Part shown: positions 1 to 9,292 of the stretch, in pieces
How the letters are laid out: every line of letters starts with the position of its first letter
How positions within the stretch are numbered: position 1 is the stretch's first letter
Assembly: GCA_947040465.1 (NCBI GenBank)
Contig: CAMRBO010000014.1
Location: 1 to 10,355 of the forward strand
Length of the DNA stretch: 10,355 nucleotides
Reading direction: 5' to 3'
Source: an uncultured Mycoplasma sp.
Lineage (GTDB): Bacteria > Bacillota_I > Bacilli_A > Mycoplasmatales > Metamycoplasmataceae
Notes under the pieces: generated by a model
Databases searched by the model: none
What the model was told of the DNA's origin: nothing
Seen by the model: only the letters and a program-made list of their open reading frames with translations
Program-made: the position numbers and the translations under genes

Positions 1-1632
1 AGAATCTCAGATATTTTAAACTTAAATACAAAATCATTTACATCAACATATGATTTTATATTAAATTGAAATCAGTATAACAAATATAATGATGCAAAAA
101 TTTTTATCCCATTTTATCAAAGAAAATATGTTTGAAAGGAAAGAGATATTAATTTTCTGTTTTCAAATGTTCTTGAATTACCAGAAAATGAATCTCATTT
201 TATTGGAAGTTTATATTTATATATTGGTCCTGGAAAAAACAACAAACATATTGCAGAATTATTAGATGGTCAACAACGGATAACAACCATAGAATTACTT
301 TTAAATGCAATAGAGAATAAAAGGGTATTACTAGATATAGATAAAAAAAATAACAGTTCTGAAAAAGGTAGATTGAAAATAATCCCTATAGGTGATATTG
401 ATTTTACTCACAAAATGACAAACAAAATAAATAAGTTAGTATCTAATGAGATTGACAGTGTGGATGAAAGTCCGTTTAAAAATTCTAAACATCACTATTT
501 ACAACAAACTGCGAAACATAAAGGTATGACTAACCAAGATTCCATTAACTCAATAGATATATTTAAAGAAGAAATGAATAAATGGTGTAAAGCAAAGAAT
601 TTTAGCTTAACTAAAATAGAAGAAAAATATTACTTAGAACATTTTCCTGAGGAAAATAATTTAAACTTATCTAATGAATTAATATTGAAAACAAAGTTGA
701 TTTATTTACAAAAAATAGAAAATAAAATTTTGTATAATTTAAAATTTTTTATTAATTTATTTATAGGAAATCCGGAAAAGGAAGATAACAAAATTATTGA
801 TATTTTTGTAAATTTAAATACATCAGGAGTTAAATTATCAATATCAGAAGTTTGTTTTTCGGAAATATTTTCTAAAATATTAGTAAATGTTAAAGATCAG
901 AAAATAAAGCAAAAAATACTTATAGATGAACTTGATTTATTTTTTAAAAATTGAAAAAAGACAAGTGATAAAGATAAATTTTTTAAATTACTAATACATT
1001 CTGTAACTAAAAAGAATTGGATTTTAGGACAAGGAAAAGATAATATAATAAACATTTTTAAAAATGACTTTCTTAGTAATATAAATTTAAATTTGGATGA
1101 TGAAAACTTCAAAAATAAATTTAATTTAGAGATCAAAAAGATATTTCAAAGAACCGATAATTCAGAAATAAATTATTCGAATTTGTATCAATACATCTTC
1201 CTGTATCAAGGAGATTACGCATTCTTGAATCATTCATTTTGAAAAAAACTTACTCTTGTAAGGGATGACAATCTGACTGTTTTTAAAAATAATATTTGTA
1301 GAGAAATTTTGTATATTATTATTTCTAGAAAATTTTTAGAGAAAAAATATAATTTTTCAGAAAATAACAATAATATCGAACAAATTTTAGAATTAATTTC
1401 TAAGTTATCAAAAAAATTAAAAGTCATTTTGAAAGAAGGGAAGATATTTACATTCCCTTTGTCTTCTCTTAAATCTAACTTGATTTCTTTGGATAATTTT
1501 GAAAAATATAATCCTCCATATAAAGACCATGAAATTAACAAAATCCTTACACAACACAATGAATCACATAAATTATTTGTTGAAATAAAACTAATAATAA
1601 TAAGTATTTTCGATTTGTCTACACCACTTTAG
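1..1632 (+). CDS. DUF262 (GmrS/ParB-like) protein, 5' end outside window
   Basis: The frame is open from base 1 to a TAG at 1630-1632 (543 codons) once TGA at 67, 139, 952 and 1240 is read as Trp; two Trp use TGG. DUF262 motifs are clear: IPFYQRKYVW at about residues 38-47, FIGSLYLY about 20-30 residues later, then LLDGQQRITTIELL at about 89-102. A late VNLNTSGVKLS, at about residues 270-280, is the usual 'LN..G..L' element of the family. DUF262 is the nucleotide-hydrolysing, ParB-like module of GmrSD-type modification-dependent restriction enzymes and of many defence proteins. I see no clear DUF1524 HNH motif at the carboxy end, so this may be a DUF262-only protein acting with a separate nuclease. 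Only about 37 residues precede the first motif and there is no convincing start codon, so the true start probably lies shortly upstream. Family is confident; target and partners are inferred. Confidence 0.85.
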
Positions 1633-1676
1633 CATATTGTAATTAGAATAAGACTCTATATCTTTTAACATTTAAT

Positions 1677-1707
1677 TTGAATCCTTTTCATTTATTCATA
1701 ATATAAT
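1677..1707 (+). promoter_or_regulatory. Putative promoter of the Sau3AI-like gene
   Basis: TTGAAT (1677-1682) and a perfect TATAAT (1702-1707) are separated by 19 bases, slightly longer than ideal. They lie 60 bases before the ATG at 1767. The 134-base gap after the DUF262 stop suggests independent transcription. In such A+T-rich DNA TATAAT-like strings are frequent, so this is a tentative call. Confidence 0.4.
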
Positions 1708-1766
1708 AAGTTTCAAAGATAAAACACTAATTATAGATTGAATAAATAATTGCATTTGGAGGTATC

Positions 1767-3107
1767 ATGGAATACACAACACTTGATCAAATAATTAAAA
1801 AATGTAAAGAAATTAAGAATAAGAAAGTTAAAGATATTTTAACAACGCAAAATGTCTTAGAATCTCAGGATAAACTCCAATTAGAAAACCTCATTAAAAA
1901 AGAAGTCTTTAATATCTTATTAAAGAAAAACAATCCTATTGATTTTAAAAAATTAGGGATTCAATTAAAAGTAACTGGATTAATAAAATATAAAAAACCT
2001 GATAATGAAGGAAGAAAATATAAAGCTAAGGAAAGTATTTCTTTAGGAACAATTAGCGACCAAGCTATTCTTGATGAACCTGATTTTGAAAAATCAGCTT
2101 TATATAGTCAAATACAAAAGACTTTGTATGTCTTTTATGAATATAGATATGACAAACCAATGTCTCAATGAAAGATTATTGATTTTAAATATGTTGAACT
2201 AGATGCTTCTAGCAATATTAAAACACTAGTAGATGATTATAAACTTATCTCCTCAAAAATTAAAAAAGATAAGATTGAAGATTTAACTCAATCTTTGACA
2301 GAAGAATTAAGCATTATTATTCCTGAAACAACACAACCTAATTTGAAAAATTCTATTACATCAATAGAATTTTTATTAAAACCTAATTATGTTAATAAGA
2401 TATTTTATAGTGAAGGTGTTAAAAGCAATGAAGGTGATGTTATGTTTTCAATTGTTAGTAAAGTGCAACCTTTTGGTGGATTAACAATCGGAGAAATTTA
2501 TAAAGAGATGAAACTTCCTGTTCCTGAAGCTAAAAATCAAAAAGATGCGATCATCAATAAGTTATTAAACATTAAGAGTTATGATGAAATCCCTAACATT
2601 AAACCAAGTGTTTTAAAAATTAGAAATATTGAATTAAAGAATAATGGGAAACTAAAAGAAGATGTTGCATTAATGAATGTTAATGCTAACGAGTTTCTTA
2701 ATGACGTTCCCTTTAATGAAAGTGAACTATATACATTTTTAATTTCTTATAAGTTTCTTTTTATTGTATGACAAAAAAGAGGTGAAGAATCTGTTTTTAA
2801 AGATGTTATGCTTTTCCAATTTGATGACAAACTGATTAAAAAAGCAGAATTTGTTTATAACGACACTAAGGAGAAGTTCTTAATCGGAATGGACTTAGAG
2901 CGGGTTGGAGAGCGAACAATGTCTAATTTGATACATAAATCAAGTAATATCGGTATTTTACTAAGACCTCACGGACAAAATAGTAAAGATACTATGACAA
3001 CTCCCTTTGGACAAATAATTACCAAACAACAATACTGATTAAATAGTAATGAAGTTGAACGAGTAATTGGAAATATCAAAGAAGTAAGTATTAAGGGTGT
3101 TGAATAA
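1767..3107 (+). CDS. Sau3AI/MutH-family restriction endonuclease homologue
   Basis: This is a 446-aa protein; TGA at 2169, 2769 and 3036 is read as Trp. The ATG at 1767 is preceded by GGAGG at 1758-1762. The layout matches Sau3AI, a GATC-cutting type II enzyme of about 490 aa with a catalytic MutH-like half and a related effector half. In the first half, IDFKKLGIQLKVTG (residues 58-71) aligns with the family's 'PDF..aGvELKvTp', and an 'AKES..L..I' stretch and 'FYEYRY' follow. In the second half, LRPHGQNSKDT and TKQQYWLNSNEV match the family's conserved 'vRPH..n..D' and 'TKq.FWLN..Y'. The spacing of D59 and K68 is conserved, but the expected catalytic Glu is Gln66 (QLK instead of ELK). Activity is therefore uncertain: QxK also occurs in active Mrr-like nucleases. 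No GATC methyltransferase lies in the window. It could be an active enzyme protected by a methylase elsewhere, or an inactive DNA-binding relative. Confidence 0.85.
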
Positions 3108-3219
3108 GATAATTTTAACACCTTAAAACAAGAATGGTGTACATTAACTAATTGTTTTTATGAATAATAATCAAGTTTTAAGATGTAAAAAGTTTTTCTC
3201 TCTAGTAATTAAAAAAATG

Positions 3220-3225
3220 TATAAT
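3220..3225 (+). promoter_or_regulatory. Putative -10 box before the truncated ATPase
   Basis: A perfect TATAAT sits in the context ATGTATAATT, the same ten bases found at the promoter before 3613. It lies 37 bases before the ATG at 3263. No good -35 box is visible, so it would have to act mainly through the -10 region. Confidence 0.4.
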
Positions 3226-3262
3226 TGAGTAGTAAAAAAATTGCTACTGAAAAGAGAATTAT

Positions 3263-3568
3263 ATGTTTATAACAAAAGTTGAGATAGAAAATTTTAAATG
3301 TTTTAAAGAAAAGGCGGCTTTTGATTTAGAACCTAATGAAAACCAAATAATTTTAGATATAGATAAGGGCTATTTTGTAAGAAAACAACCTGAAGACCTT
3401 ATCTTTTCTCCGATAGCAGCTATTGGAGGAGCGAATGCCAAAGGGAAAACAACATTATTAGAGTCAATAGCCTTTTTTTCAGGCTATTTTAACGAAGAGT
3501 TTGTAGTAATAAAAAAGATAATCTTCATCCTTTTTGAAAAGTGTAATTTTTTTACACTTTTAAGATAA
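3263..3568 (+). pseudogene. Truncated AAA/ABC-type ATPase, amino-terminal stub
   Basis: The protein is 101 aa from ATG 3263, with AAGAGA as a weak ribosome binding site. It begins like AAA15/21-type ATPases of abortive-infection systems: MFITKVEIENFKCFKE, then a Walker A motif GANAKGKT at residues 56-63. Homology-like sequence ends at about residue 84 (near base 3515). The last ~17 residues are hydrophobic filler that runs into the hairpin at 3537-3561. The signature, Walker B and H-loop regions, expected 200-300 residues later, are absent, since the next gene starts at 3613 with its own amino terminus. It is therefore a remnant, probably of an older ATPase-based system that was deleted or replaced when the neighbouring operon arrived. 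It differs in sequence from the ATPase downstream, so it is not a simple duplication. A short functional ATP-binding peptide is unlikely. Confidence 0.75.
3537..3561 (+). terminator. 10-bp perfect hairpin, terminator or operator
   Basis: AAAAGTGTAA (3537-3546) and TTACACTTTT (3552-3561) form a perfect 10-bp inverted repeat with a 5-T loop. The stem covers the last codons of the ATPase stub and overlaps TTTACA (3551-3556), a possible -35 box for the downstream operon. A run of only four T ends the stem, so it could be a weak terminator separating the stub from the operon, or a binding site for a regulator of the operon. Confidence 0.5.
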
Positions 3569-3581
3569 ATATATGTATAAT
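3551..3581 (+). promoter_or_regulatory. Promoter of the ATPase-TOPRIM-HNH operon
   Basis: TTTACA (3551-3556) and TATAAT (3576-3581) are spaced by 19 bases. The -10 is in the context ATGTATAATT, identical to the one near 3220. Transcription would start near 3588, giving a leader of about 25 bases containing GAGG (3602-3605), seven bases before the ATG at 3613. The -35 half lies inside the hairpin at 3537-3561. Confidence 0.5.
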
Positions 3582-3612
3582 TTATTTATCTAGAATTAAA
3601 CGAGGTAAATAT

Positions 3613-4836
3613 ATGTTATTAAAATATTCGATAGAAAATTACAAATCAATCAGAAATAAAGAAACAATAAACTTTGTTGCAAAACCTTTAACACAACACA
3701 AAAAACATTTATTAAAAGATAATATACTACCAGTAATTGTATTATATGGTCCTAATGGTGGCGGAAAAACCGCAATTTTAGAATCTATCAAAGAATGTGT
3801 AGCTATTATCATCAAAGAAGACAACCCATTTTTCCCAACTTCTCAAATGTTACAAAGTAATAAAAATGATAAAAAGGAGTTAATAAAATGAGAGTTCGTA
3901 TTTCGAGATGGTAACAATAGAGAATTAATATATAATATTCATTTTTCAGACAAAATTCGTTTTGAAGAATTTAAAATGAAAGATCCACTATCAACAATCA
4001 AAAAAGAAATTGTTGTTTTTAGGAAAGACCTTAACGAAAAAGGAGATGAAGTTAATTACTTATATGAAGAACTAGCAAAGACAAATATTAATTTGTCTAT
4101 TTTAAATAGTTCGAAAAGTTTGTTATATTTTTTTTCAACCATTTTTAAAAATGAATTAGTTGAAAGTTTAATGAAGGAATTTAAAAAAATTGAGTGAATA
4201 GATAACACTTTTCCAATCAATAAAACCTTAACACCTTTTAATACAACTCAATTCCATATTGGAGATGTCAAAATAATAATAGAAAACAAAGAAATTATTT
4301 TAAAGATTTTTAAAGATTTAGATATCAATATTAATGATATAGATATTAAAGAAGATCCCTTAAATCCCGGTTCTGTAATAGTTAGATTATGTAAGGTAGA
4401 CCTTTATGAAAATAATTATTGAATTAATTATAATAATGAATCAAATGGAACACAAAAATTAATTATATTGCTTGCTAAGTTAATTAAAGGTATTCATAAT
4501 AAAAATATTTTTATTATTGATGAATTAGATTCCGGTTTGCACACACGTATATTAAAATATTTAATATTAATGTTTACAAATAACAAAAAGAATCCTGGAG
4601 CTCAATTAATCTTTTCTTCACACGATATGCCAACATTAACTAGTGATATTTTTAGAAAGGATGAAATCTATTTTGCTGCTATCAATGACTCTAGATTTAC
4701 CTCTATTATCTCTTTATGAGATTTTGGCTCAGATGTAAGAGAAGCAAATAATTTTTCAAAAACTTATTTGGATGGAAAGTTAGGATATGATCCTTACGTT
4801 GATTATTCTTTAAAAGGATTTAAGGATTGTGAATAG
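3613..4836 (+). CDS. AAA ATPase of AbiLi/AAA15-21 type, operon gene 1
   Basis: This is a 407-aa cytoplasmic ATPase; TGA at 3889, 4195, 4420 and 4717 is read as Trp. The motifs of the ABC/SMC-like ATPases in defence operons are in order. SIENYKSIRNKETINF starts at residue 6. Walker A is GPNGGGKT at 46-53. The signature-like ESNGTQKL is at 276-283, Walker B is IFIIDELDSGLH at 299-310, and the H-loop SSHD has His337. Length and order match complete family members. Such ATPases sense a phage cue and control a nuclease or TOPRIM partner. The start is supported by GAGG at 3602-3605. The last 8 bases overlap the GTG of the next gene, which implies translational coupling and fixed stoichiometry. Relatives are found as AbiLi, PARIS AriA and Septu PtuA; which is closest cannot be decided by eye. 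Family is confident; the immune role is inferred. Confidence 0.88.
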
Positions 4837-5404
4837 TAATAAATTTAAGTATTCATTAATCACTGAAGGGAAAATGGAACAAGTATTTTTCACTTGATTA
4901 AAGGATAGTAGTATTTTCAAAAATAAAATATTTTCCAAATGTAAAAACCACTCTTTCTCAGGCAAGGGAACTTTACACGAAAGGTTAATAACTAACGTTG
5001 ACAAAGATTGTTGCAATAAATATTTTATTTTTGATGTTGATAATATTGCAAAGGATATTCCAGATAAATGCAAAAAGTTAGCTAATGATAAAAATATTAA
5101 ATTAATAATAAATGATCCTTGCTTGGAAATCATTCTACTATCTTTTTTTAAATATTGTGAACAAACAAATTTAGAAAAAGATTGAATTGAAGAAAAATTA
5201 AATATTGAACTTAAAAAAATGAATTGAGAGAAATATAATCATGATCTAAAGTCTTTAGGTCAACTACTCAATAATTTGTCAAAATCAGAAGAACATCAAA
5301 GAAACTTTAAAATAAATTTGATAAAATATAAACAACAAACTAATAATCCAAATTCAAATTTTATTGATTTGATTACAATCTTAGAAAGAAGAAATAATGG
5401 CTAA
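4829..5404 (+). CDS. RloB-like TOPRIM protein, operon gene 2
   Basis: This is a 191-aa protein from a GTG at 4829, with AAAAGGA at 4812-4818 as ribosome binding site; TGA at 4895, 5183 and 5225 is read as Trp. Motifs of the RloB family are visible: SLITEGKMEQVFF with the TOPRIM-type Glu13, FIFDVDN with Asp69 and Asp71, and INDPCLEIILLSFF (94-107), which matches the family's 'SNPcFE.WLLlHF'. TOPRIM domains bind Mg and catalyse nicking or cleavage; in defence operons they act as the nuclease effector under an ATPase. The gene overlaps the ATPase by GTGAATAG and the HNH gene by ATGGCTAA, 8 bases each, so it sits between them as the middle subunit. The FF and LLSFF variants differ from the usual YF and LLLHF, but the acidic residues are kept. 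The GTG is chosen because no ATG precedes the TEG motif. Confidence 0.8.
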
Positions 5405-5672
5405 ATATAAATATGTTAATAAAATAGAAAAAATATGAGAGAAAGCTCCATACTGTAGTTGTGGTAATGATGATTGCTCACCGAATAATCATCGATTATG
5501 TGGTATTTGTTTAGAAAAGATGTTATATGGTTCACATGAAAGTGTAGTTGAACAAAGAAACAGTTTATATGCTTGAAATATTGACCATATATTATCTAAA
5601 TCAAGAGGCGGAGACAATTCAATAAATAATTTACAAGCCGTTCATATTTATTGCAACAGAAGTAAAAATTAA
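5397..5672 (+). CDS. Small HNH endonuclease, operon gene 3
   Basis: This 91-aa protein is found only when TGA (Trp14 and Trp60) is read through, so standard-code gene finders would miss it. Residues 20-38 hold a Cys/His-rich knuckle: C20-x-C22, C27, H32 and CGIC at 35-38. The HNH core follows: WNIDHILSKSRGGDNS at 60-75, with D63 and H64, then NNLQAVHIYCNRSKN at 77-91, with N78, H83, C86 and N87. This matches the common 'DHI.P.s.GG.....NLq..H..CN..K' pattern of single-domain HNH nucleases. The ATG overlaps the stop of the TOPRIM gene by 8 bases (ATGGCTAA); a purine-rich GAAAGAAG precedes it. Its place as last gene of an ATPase operon recalls PtuB of Septu, but Septu has no TOPRIM gene. The HNH fold is confident; cleavage of invader or host nucleic acid under ATPase control is inferred. 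Confidence 0.85.
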
Positions 5673-5757
5673 TTAATTTAGAAAATAACATATAGTGAAA
5701 TACCATATAATTAATATGTAAAAAATACAAGTTAATTTATTAGCGCGATGTTTTTTG

Positions 5758-5783
5758 AAACACTTACAATAAAGTGTTTTTTT
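5758..5783 (+). terminator. Rho-independent terminator of the three-gene operon
   Basis: AAACACTT (5758-5765) and AAGTGTTT (5772-5779) form a perfect 8-bp stem with a 6-base loop; a run of seven T (5777-5783) ends it. It lies 86 bases after the HNH stop and 40 bases before the stop of the convergent helicase gene. A-richness on the other side may let it work in both directions. Confidence 0.75.
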
Positions 5784-5822
5784 GTCTAATTTAATTATGT
5801 TCTTTTCAAAAATAAAAAAGTT

Positions 5823-8800
5823 TTATTTTATTTTAATTTCAAATCTTTTTTTATCTTTATTATTACTTTTTTCAATTTCATTTATCAAATTAATTGTCAT
5901 TTTATTAATAATAAAATGTTTGATTGATAAATCAATATAATTTAAATTTGATAAGCTTGAAATTTCTAACAGATGAATCAGTGCCCAGTTTTCCTCATTT
6001 TGTTTGGCAAAATCAAATTCATTATTACTCATTCATAAATTTGTCTTTTTGCTTTTGTTGGTTTTAACTTCTAGATAAATATTTGAGTTGTTGTGCTGAA
6101 TTGAAAAATCATGATTTTCATATGTTTCTTTTTCATTATTATTTCATTTATAATTGTCAAATACTGAAATATTCTCTTTTAATTTTTCATTAATTTTTTC
6201 AATAAATATATATTTTAAATAAGGTTCTTTTAAAATTGTATTGAATAATGATTCACCGTTTCTTCCGGTGATTTTCCTATTGTCTTTTATTTGATTTTCA
6301 TTTAAATCAAAATCAAAATTTTTTTCTTGCAAAGACAATCTACCAATGTTAAGACTTATTTCGGCATTTATACGCGCTTTAAGGGCAGCTTTGTTTGATT
6401 TATTATCTTTATCTGTATTAAACTTATTTCAATATTTATTGGATCTTATATGAATGAAGTGAGACTTTGTTCTTGTTCATAAAACATTTATCCTTTTGTC
6501 ATCAAATTCAAAAGCTCTTTGAATCTCTGAATCTTCATAAGTATAACCATCACTAACATTTGAAAAAATTATGAATTCACATCCAATACCTTGAAGTGAA
6601 TCTACAGTACCTTGTTTTATCTTCTTTAAAAAGCTAATCCAATATTCAGTATCTTCTTCATTTTTAACTATTTTATTTATTTGACTATTATTTACGAATT
6701 TAATTATTTCTTTCGCTTGATTTTTATAAAATGTAACAAATGCAACTTTATTTATTAATTTTTTCAATATATCTTGTAGGTTTAAATTATTCGGTTTTTC
6801 GCCATAACAATGTTCATATATTAGTAAATAGGATTCAATTATATATTTGAATCCTATTTCTACCTCTTTAATATTGGTTTTATTTTTATCATCAGCAATA
6901 TAATTGTGTCCTATTTCAATGAAAGATATATCGTTACAACATGGAGAATTGTATTTTTTAGATAAAGAACAACTCTTGGCTGAATTATCAGACACAAAAA
7001 CAAGTGTTTCATTATAAAAATGTTCATTAATAACATTAAATATCTTTTCAGGACATCTAAAATGTTCAAGTAAATAAAAACCCTTATCTTCATTAATATT
7101 TTCAATGGCATCATTTGTTTCATAAATATTTGCTTTAATTTTAGAATTTTCATTTATAAGTGAAAGTAAAGAAGTTGCTGAAACAAAATTGTTAACTGAA
7201 TTGTTAACTTCTATAAATTTTTCTACATAATCTTTGTTATCATTAATTATGGAAAAAAAAGAGCTCATAAAATTGATATCTTGTTTTTCAACATTTATCG
7301 GTTGAAGTTGTTTTTCATCTCCGATAGCAAGTATATTTTTACCAAGCATTGATAAAGGGATAGAATATTTAGAATCGGTTTGACTAGCTTCGTCAATAAT
7401 TATCAAATCAAAAGGGAAGTTTGGCTGCTTTTTAAGTTTTCATAAATCGTAATATTTTTCAGTTACTTTATTAAAATCAATTCCTTGAATATTAGAGCTA
7501 ATAATAGGATTAATTGTTCTCAAAATATTAAAAAATTTAAAACAACGAAAATGAAGTTTCATTCCATTCTTATATTTGCAATTACACTGAATATTTTTAT
7601 TATATTTTTCATTAATAAGATTAATAAATTTTCATTCAAAAATATGTCTAAATAAAAAGGAATTTTCTTTTCTTATTGTTGTATCTAATTTTGCTTGAAT
7701 ATCTATCTCAATTCTTTTTATTTCAAAATTAAATGATAATATTTCATTAAAAACTTTATTATTCAAGATTATTTCCTTTAAATTAAATTCTTGATTACTT
7801 TTAATAAAAGGGAATGAATTCCATTCAATTATCAATTTATTTAAATTGGTTAATTCTCCGGAAAAATCTTTAATATTTTCCTTAAAAATCAATGTAATTT
7901 TTCTGTAAAGTTTTTTTCTTGAATAAAAAAATCTTCTAAATCTTAAATATTTTGATTCACTGACAATAAAGGACAAAATACTATCATTCATATCATCAAA
8001 TAATTCCAATATATTCTTAACATCCTTAATCATGTCTCGTTTTTTAGATTTTTTATTTATTTTTTTAAATTCATTTAAATAAATGCAATATTTGGAATAA
8101 TCTTCATATTTTTTCTTTTCGTTCAAAGATTTAGAGGATGATTCTTTTAAATATTGAATTGTTTGAAATATATCATTTATATCTTTATTATTTTTATCAA
8201 TAGCATCAAAAATATTTTCTAAAATATTTGAAAATATTATATTTATGTTTTTAAAATATTTAGTAGCATTTGAAACATACTCTTCCTCGAATTCATTGAT
8301 ATTATCGAAAAATTTAGATAAGCTTTTAAATTTATTTAATGTCAAGACATCTAATTTATTTTCTTCATCTTTGATTAAACTAAAATCAAAATTATATAAA
8401 AAAATTTCATCATCAAAATTTATTCACTTGTGCCTTTCACTTGGATAAATTTTACATACATCTACTAAATTATTTACGGCATTTTTAGTCGATCCAGTCA
8501 TTAATATTCTTGGACATTCATAGTTAGTAATAAAAATATTTAAATTTGTATTTGATTTTTCTTTAAATTCTAATAAGTGGTTCATTAAATAATTGGAAAT
8601 AATATAGTTCAATAATGTTGATTTACCAGTTCCGGGACCGCCATTAATAGATAAAAAATTTGATTTCTCTTTTAATGCAAAAAAACCTAATAATGTTTTT
8701 AATTGACTTGATGTTAATCCATAATTATCTAATTTATTGAATGAAGAAGTTAAATAATTATTATTCACTAATTTTGAATCATTAAAATCATTATAAAAAT

Positions 8801-9290
8801 CTTTATTTTGCATATTGAAAAATAATTTCATATCTTCATTATTATTTACAAATATGTCTTTAAAATTTCTTCTTGTCTCAAGAAATTTTATTAAATTTTG
8901 ATCATTATTTTTAATCGCATAAATCTTAATAGTATAATTATTTAATATATTGTTAATATTTGTTTTATCCTTGAATAAAGAAATTATTTCACCATATGTT
9001 GAGGCACAATCTTTTTGGATAATAATTTCAAAATAATTTTTTATTTTGTTTTTATTATCAATATTAATTCAAAAAAGTTTATTTTTTAAAGTGTTTTGAT
9101 GGATGATAATTTTTTCTTTATTAATAACTATAAGAAATGGGTTGACGAATTTATTTATGTCTTTTAGTTTACGAAGTTCATCGTTATTTTCAGTTACATT
9201 TAATTTAATTTTATTAAAAATTAAAAAGCATAATACTTTGATATCATCTTCCGAAAATTCTTTTTTTATTTTTTCTTTTAGATTTTTCAT
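5823..9290 (-). CDS. SF1 (UPF1/DNA2-like) helicase with C-terminal DUF3883 domain
   Basis: This is one continuous frame of 1155 aa. TGA gives Trp74, 289, 553, 617, 938, 954, 1049 and 1086; three Trp use TGG. The ATG at 9288-9290 is the only start possible after an in-frame stop at 9294-9296, but no Shine-Dalgarno is visible. Helicase motifs: Q-type LTSSQLKTL (about 192-200), Walker A GGPGTGKST (217-225), Ia GSTKNAVNNL (266-275), II IIIDEASQ (630-637), III AIGDEKQLQP (655-664), EHFRCPEK (742-749), VAFVTFYKNQA (849-859), V GTVDSLQG (894-901) and VI KRINVLWTRTK (932-942, arginine finger Arg940). Motifs Ia and II are separated by about 350 residues, far more than needed, mostly Lys/Glu/Asn-rich helix. 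The carboxy end has GRNGE (1009-1013), Asp1061 and LEVKTNK (1073-1079) followed by MSNNEFDFA. This is the DUF3883 pattern, a PD-(D/E)xK-like fold often attached to defence helicases. Residues 1-190 are unrecognised. It probably unwinds and cuts foreign DNA; that role is inferred. Confidence 0.85.
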
Positions 9291-9292
9291 AA

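Noticed and set aside
897..1559. Open frames on the minus strand inside the DUF262 gene
   Set aside because: They are low-complexity Leu/Ser/Phe-rich translations opposite a gene with clear motifs, and they lack ribosome binding sites.
3116..3160. Possible terminator after the Sau3AI-like gene (ACACC ... GGTGT)
   Set aside because: The stem is only five base pairs with a 13-base loop and no T-run directly after it.
3229..3247. AGTAG/CTACT inverted repeat in the leader of the ATPase stub
   Set aside because: Five base pairs with an A-rich loop is expected by chance in this composition.
3613..5672. Classical two-gene Septu (PtuA-PtuB) identity for the operon
   Set aside because: An RloB-like TOPRIM gene lies between the ATPase and the HNH gene, coupled to both, which standard Septu lacks.
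5673..5757. Possible small RNA or ORF between the HNH gene and the terminator
   Set aside because: There is no start codon with a ribosome binding site and no structured element beyond the terminator.
6911..7153. Second minus-strand frame inside the helicase gene
   Set aside because: It overlaps conserved helicase sequence in a shifted frame and shows a hydrophobic Ile/Leu/Met pattern typical of an A+T-rich shadow.
5823..9290. The minus-strand region read as six separate short genes or a frameshifted pseudogene
   Set aside because: All pieces are in the same frame and are separated only by TGA; reading TGA as Trp joins helicase motifs in the right order.
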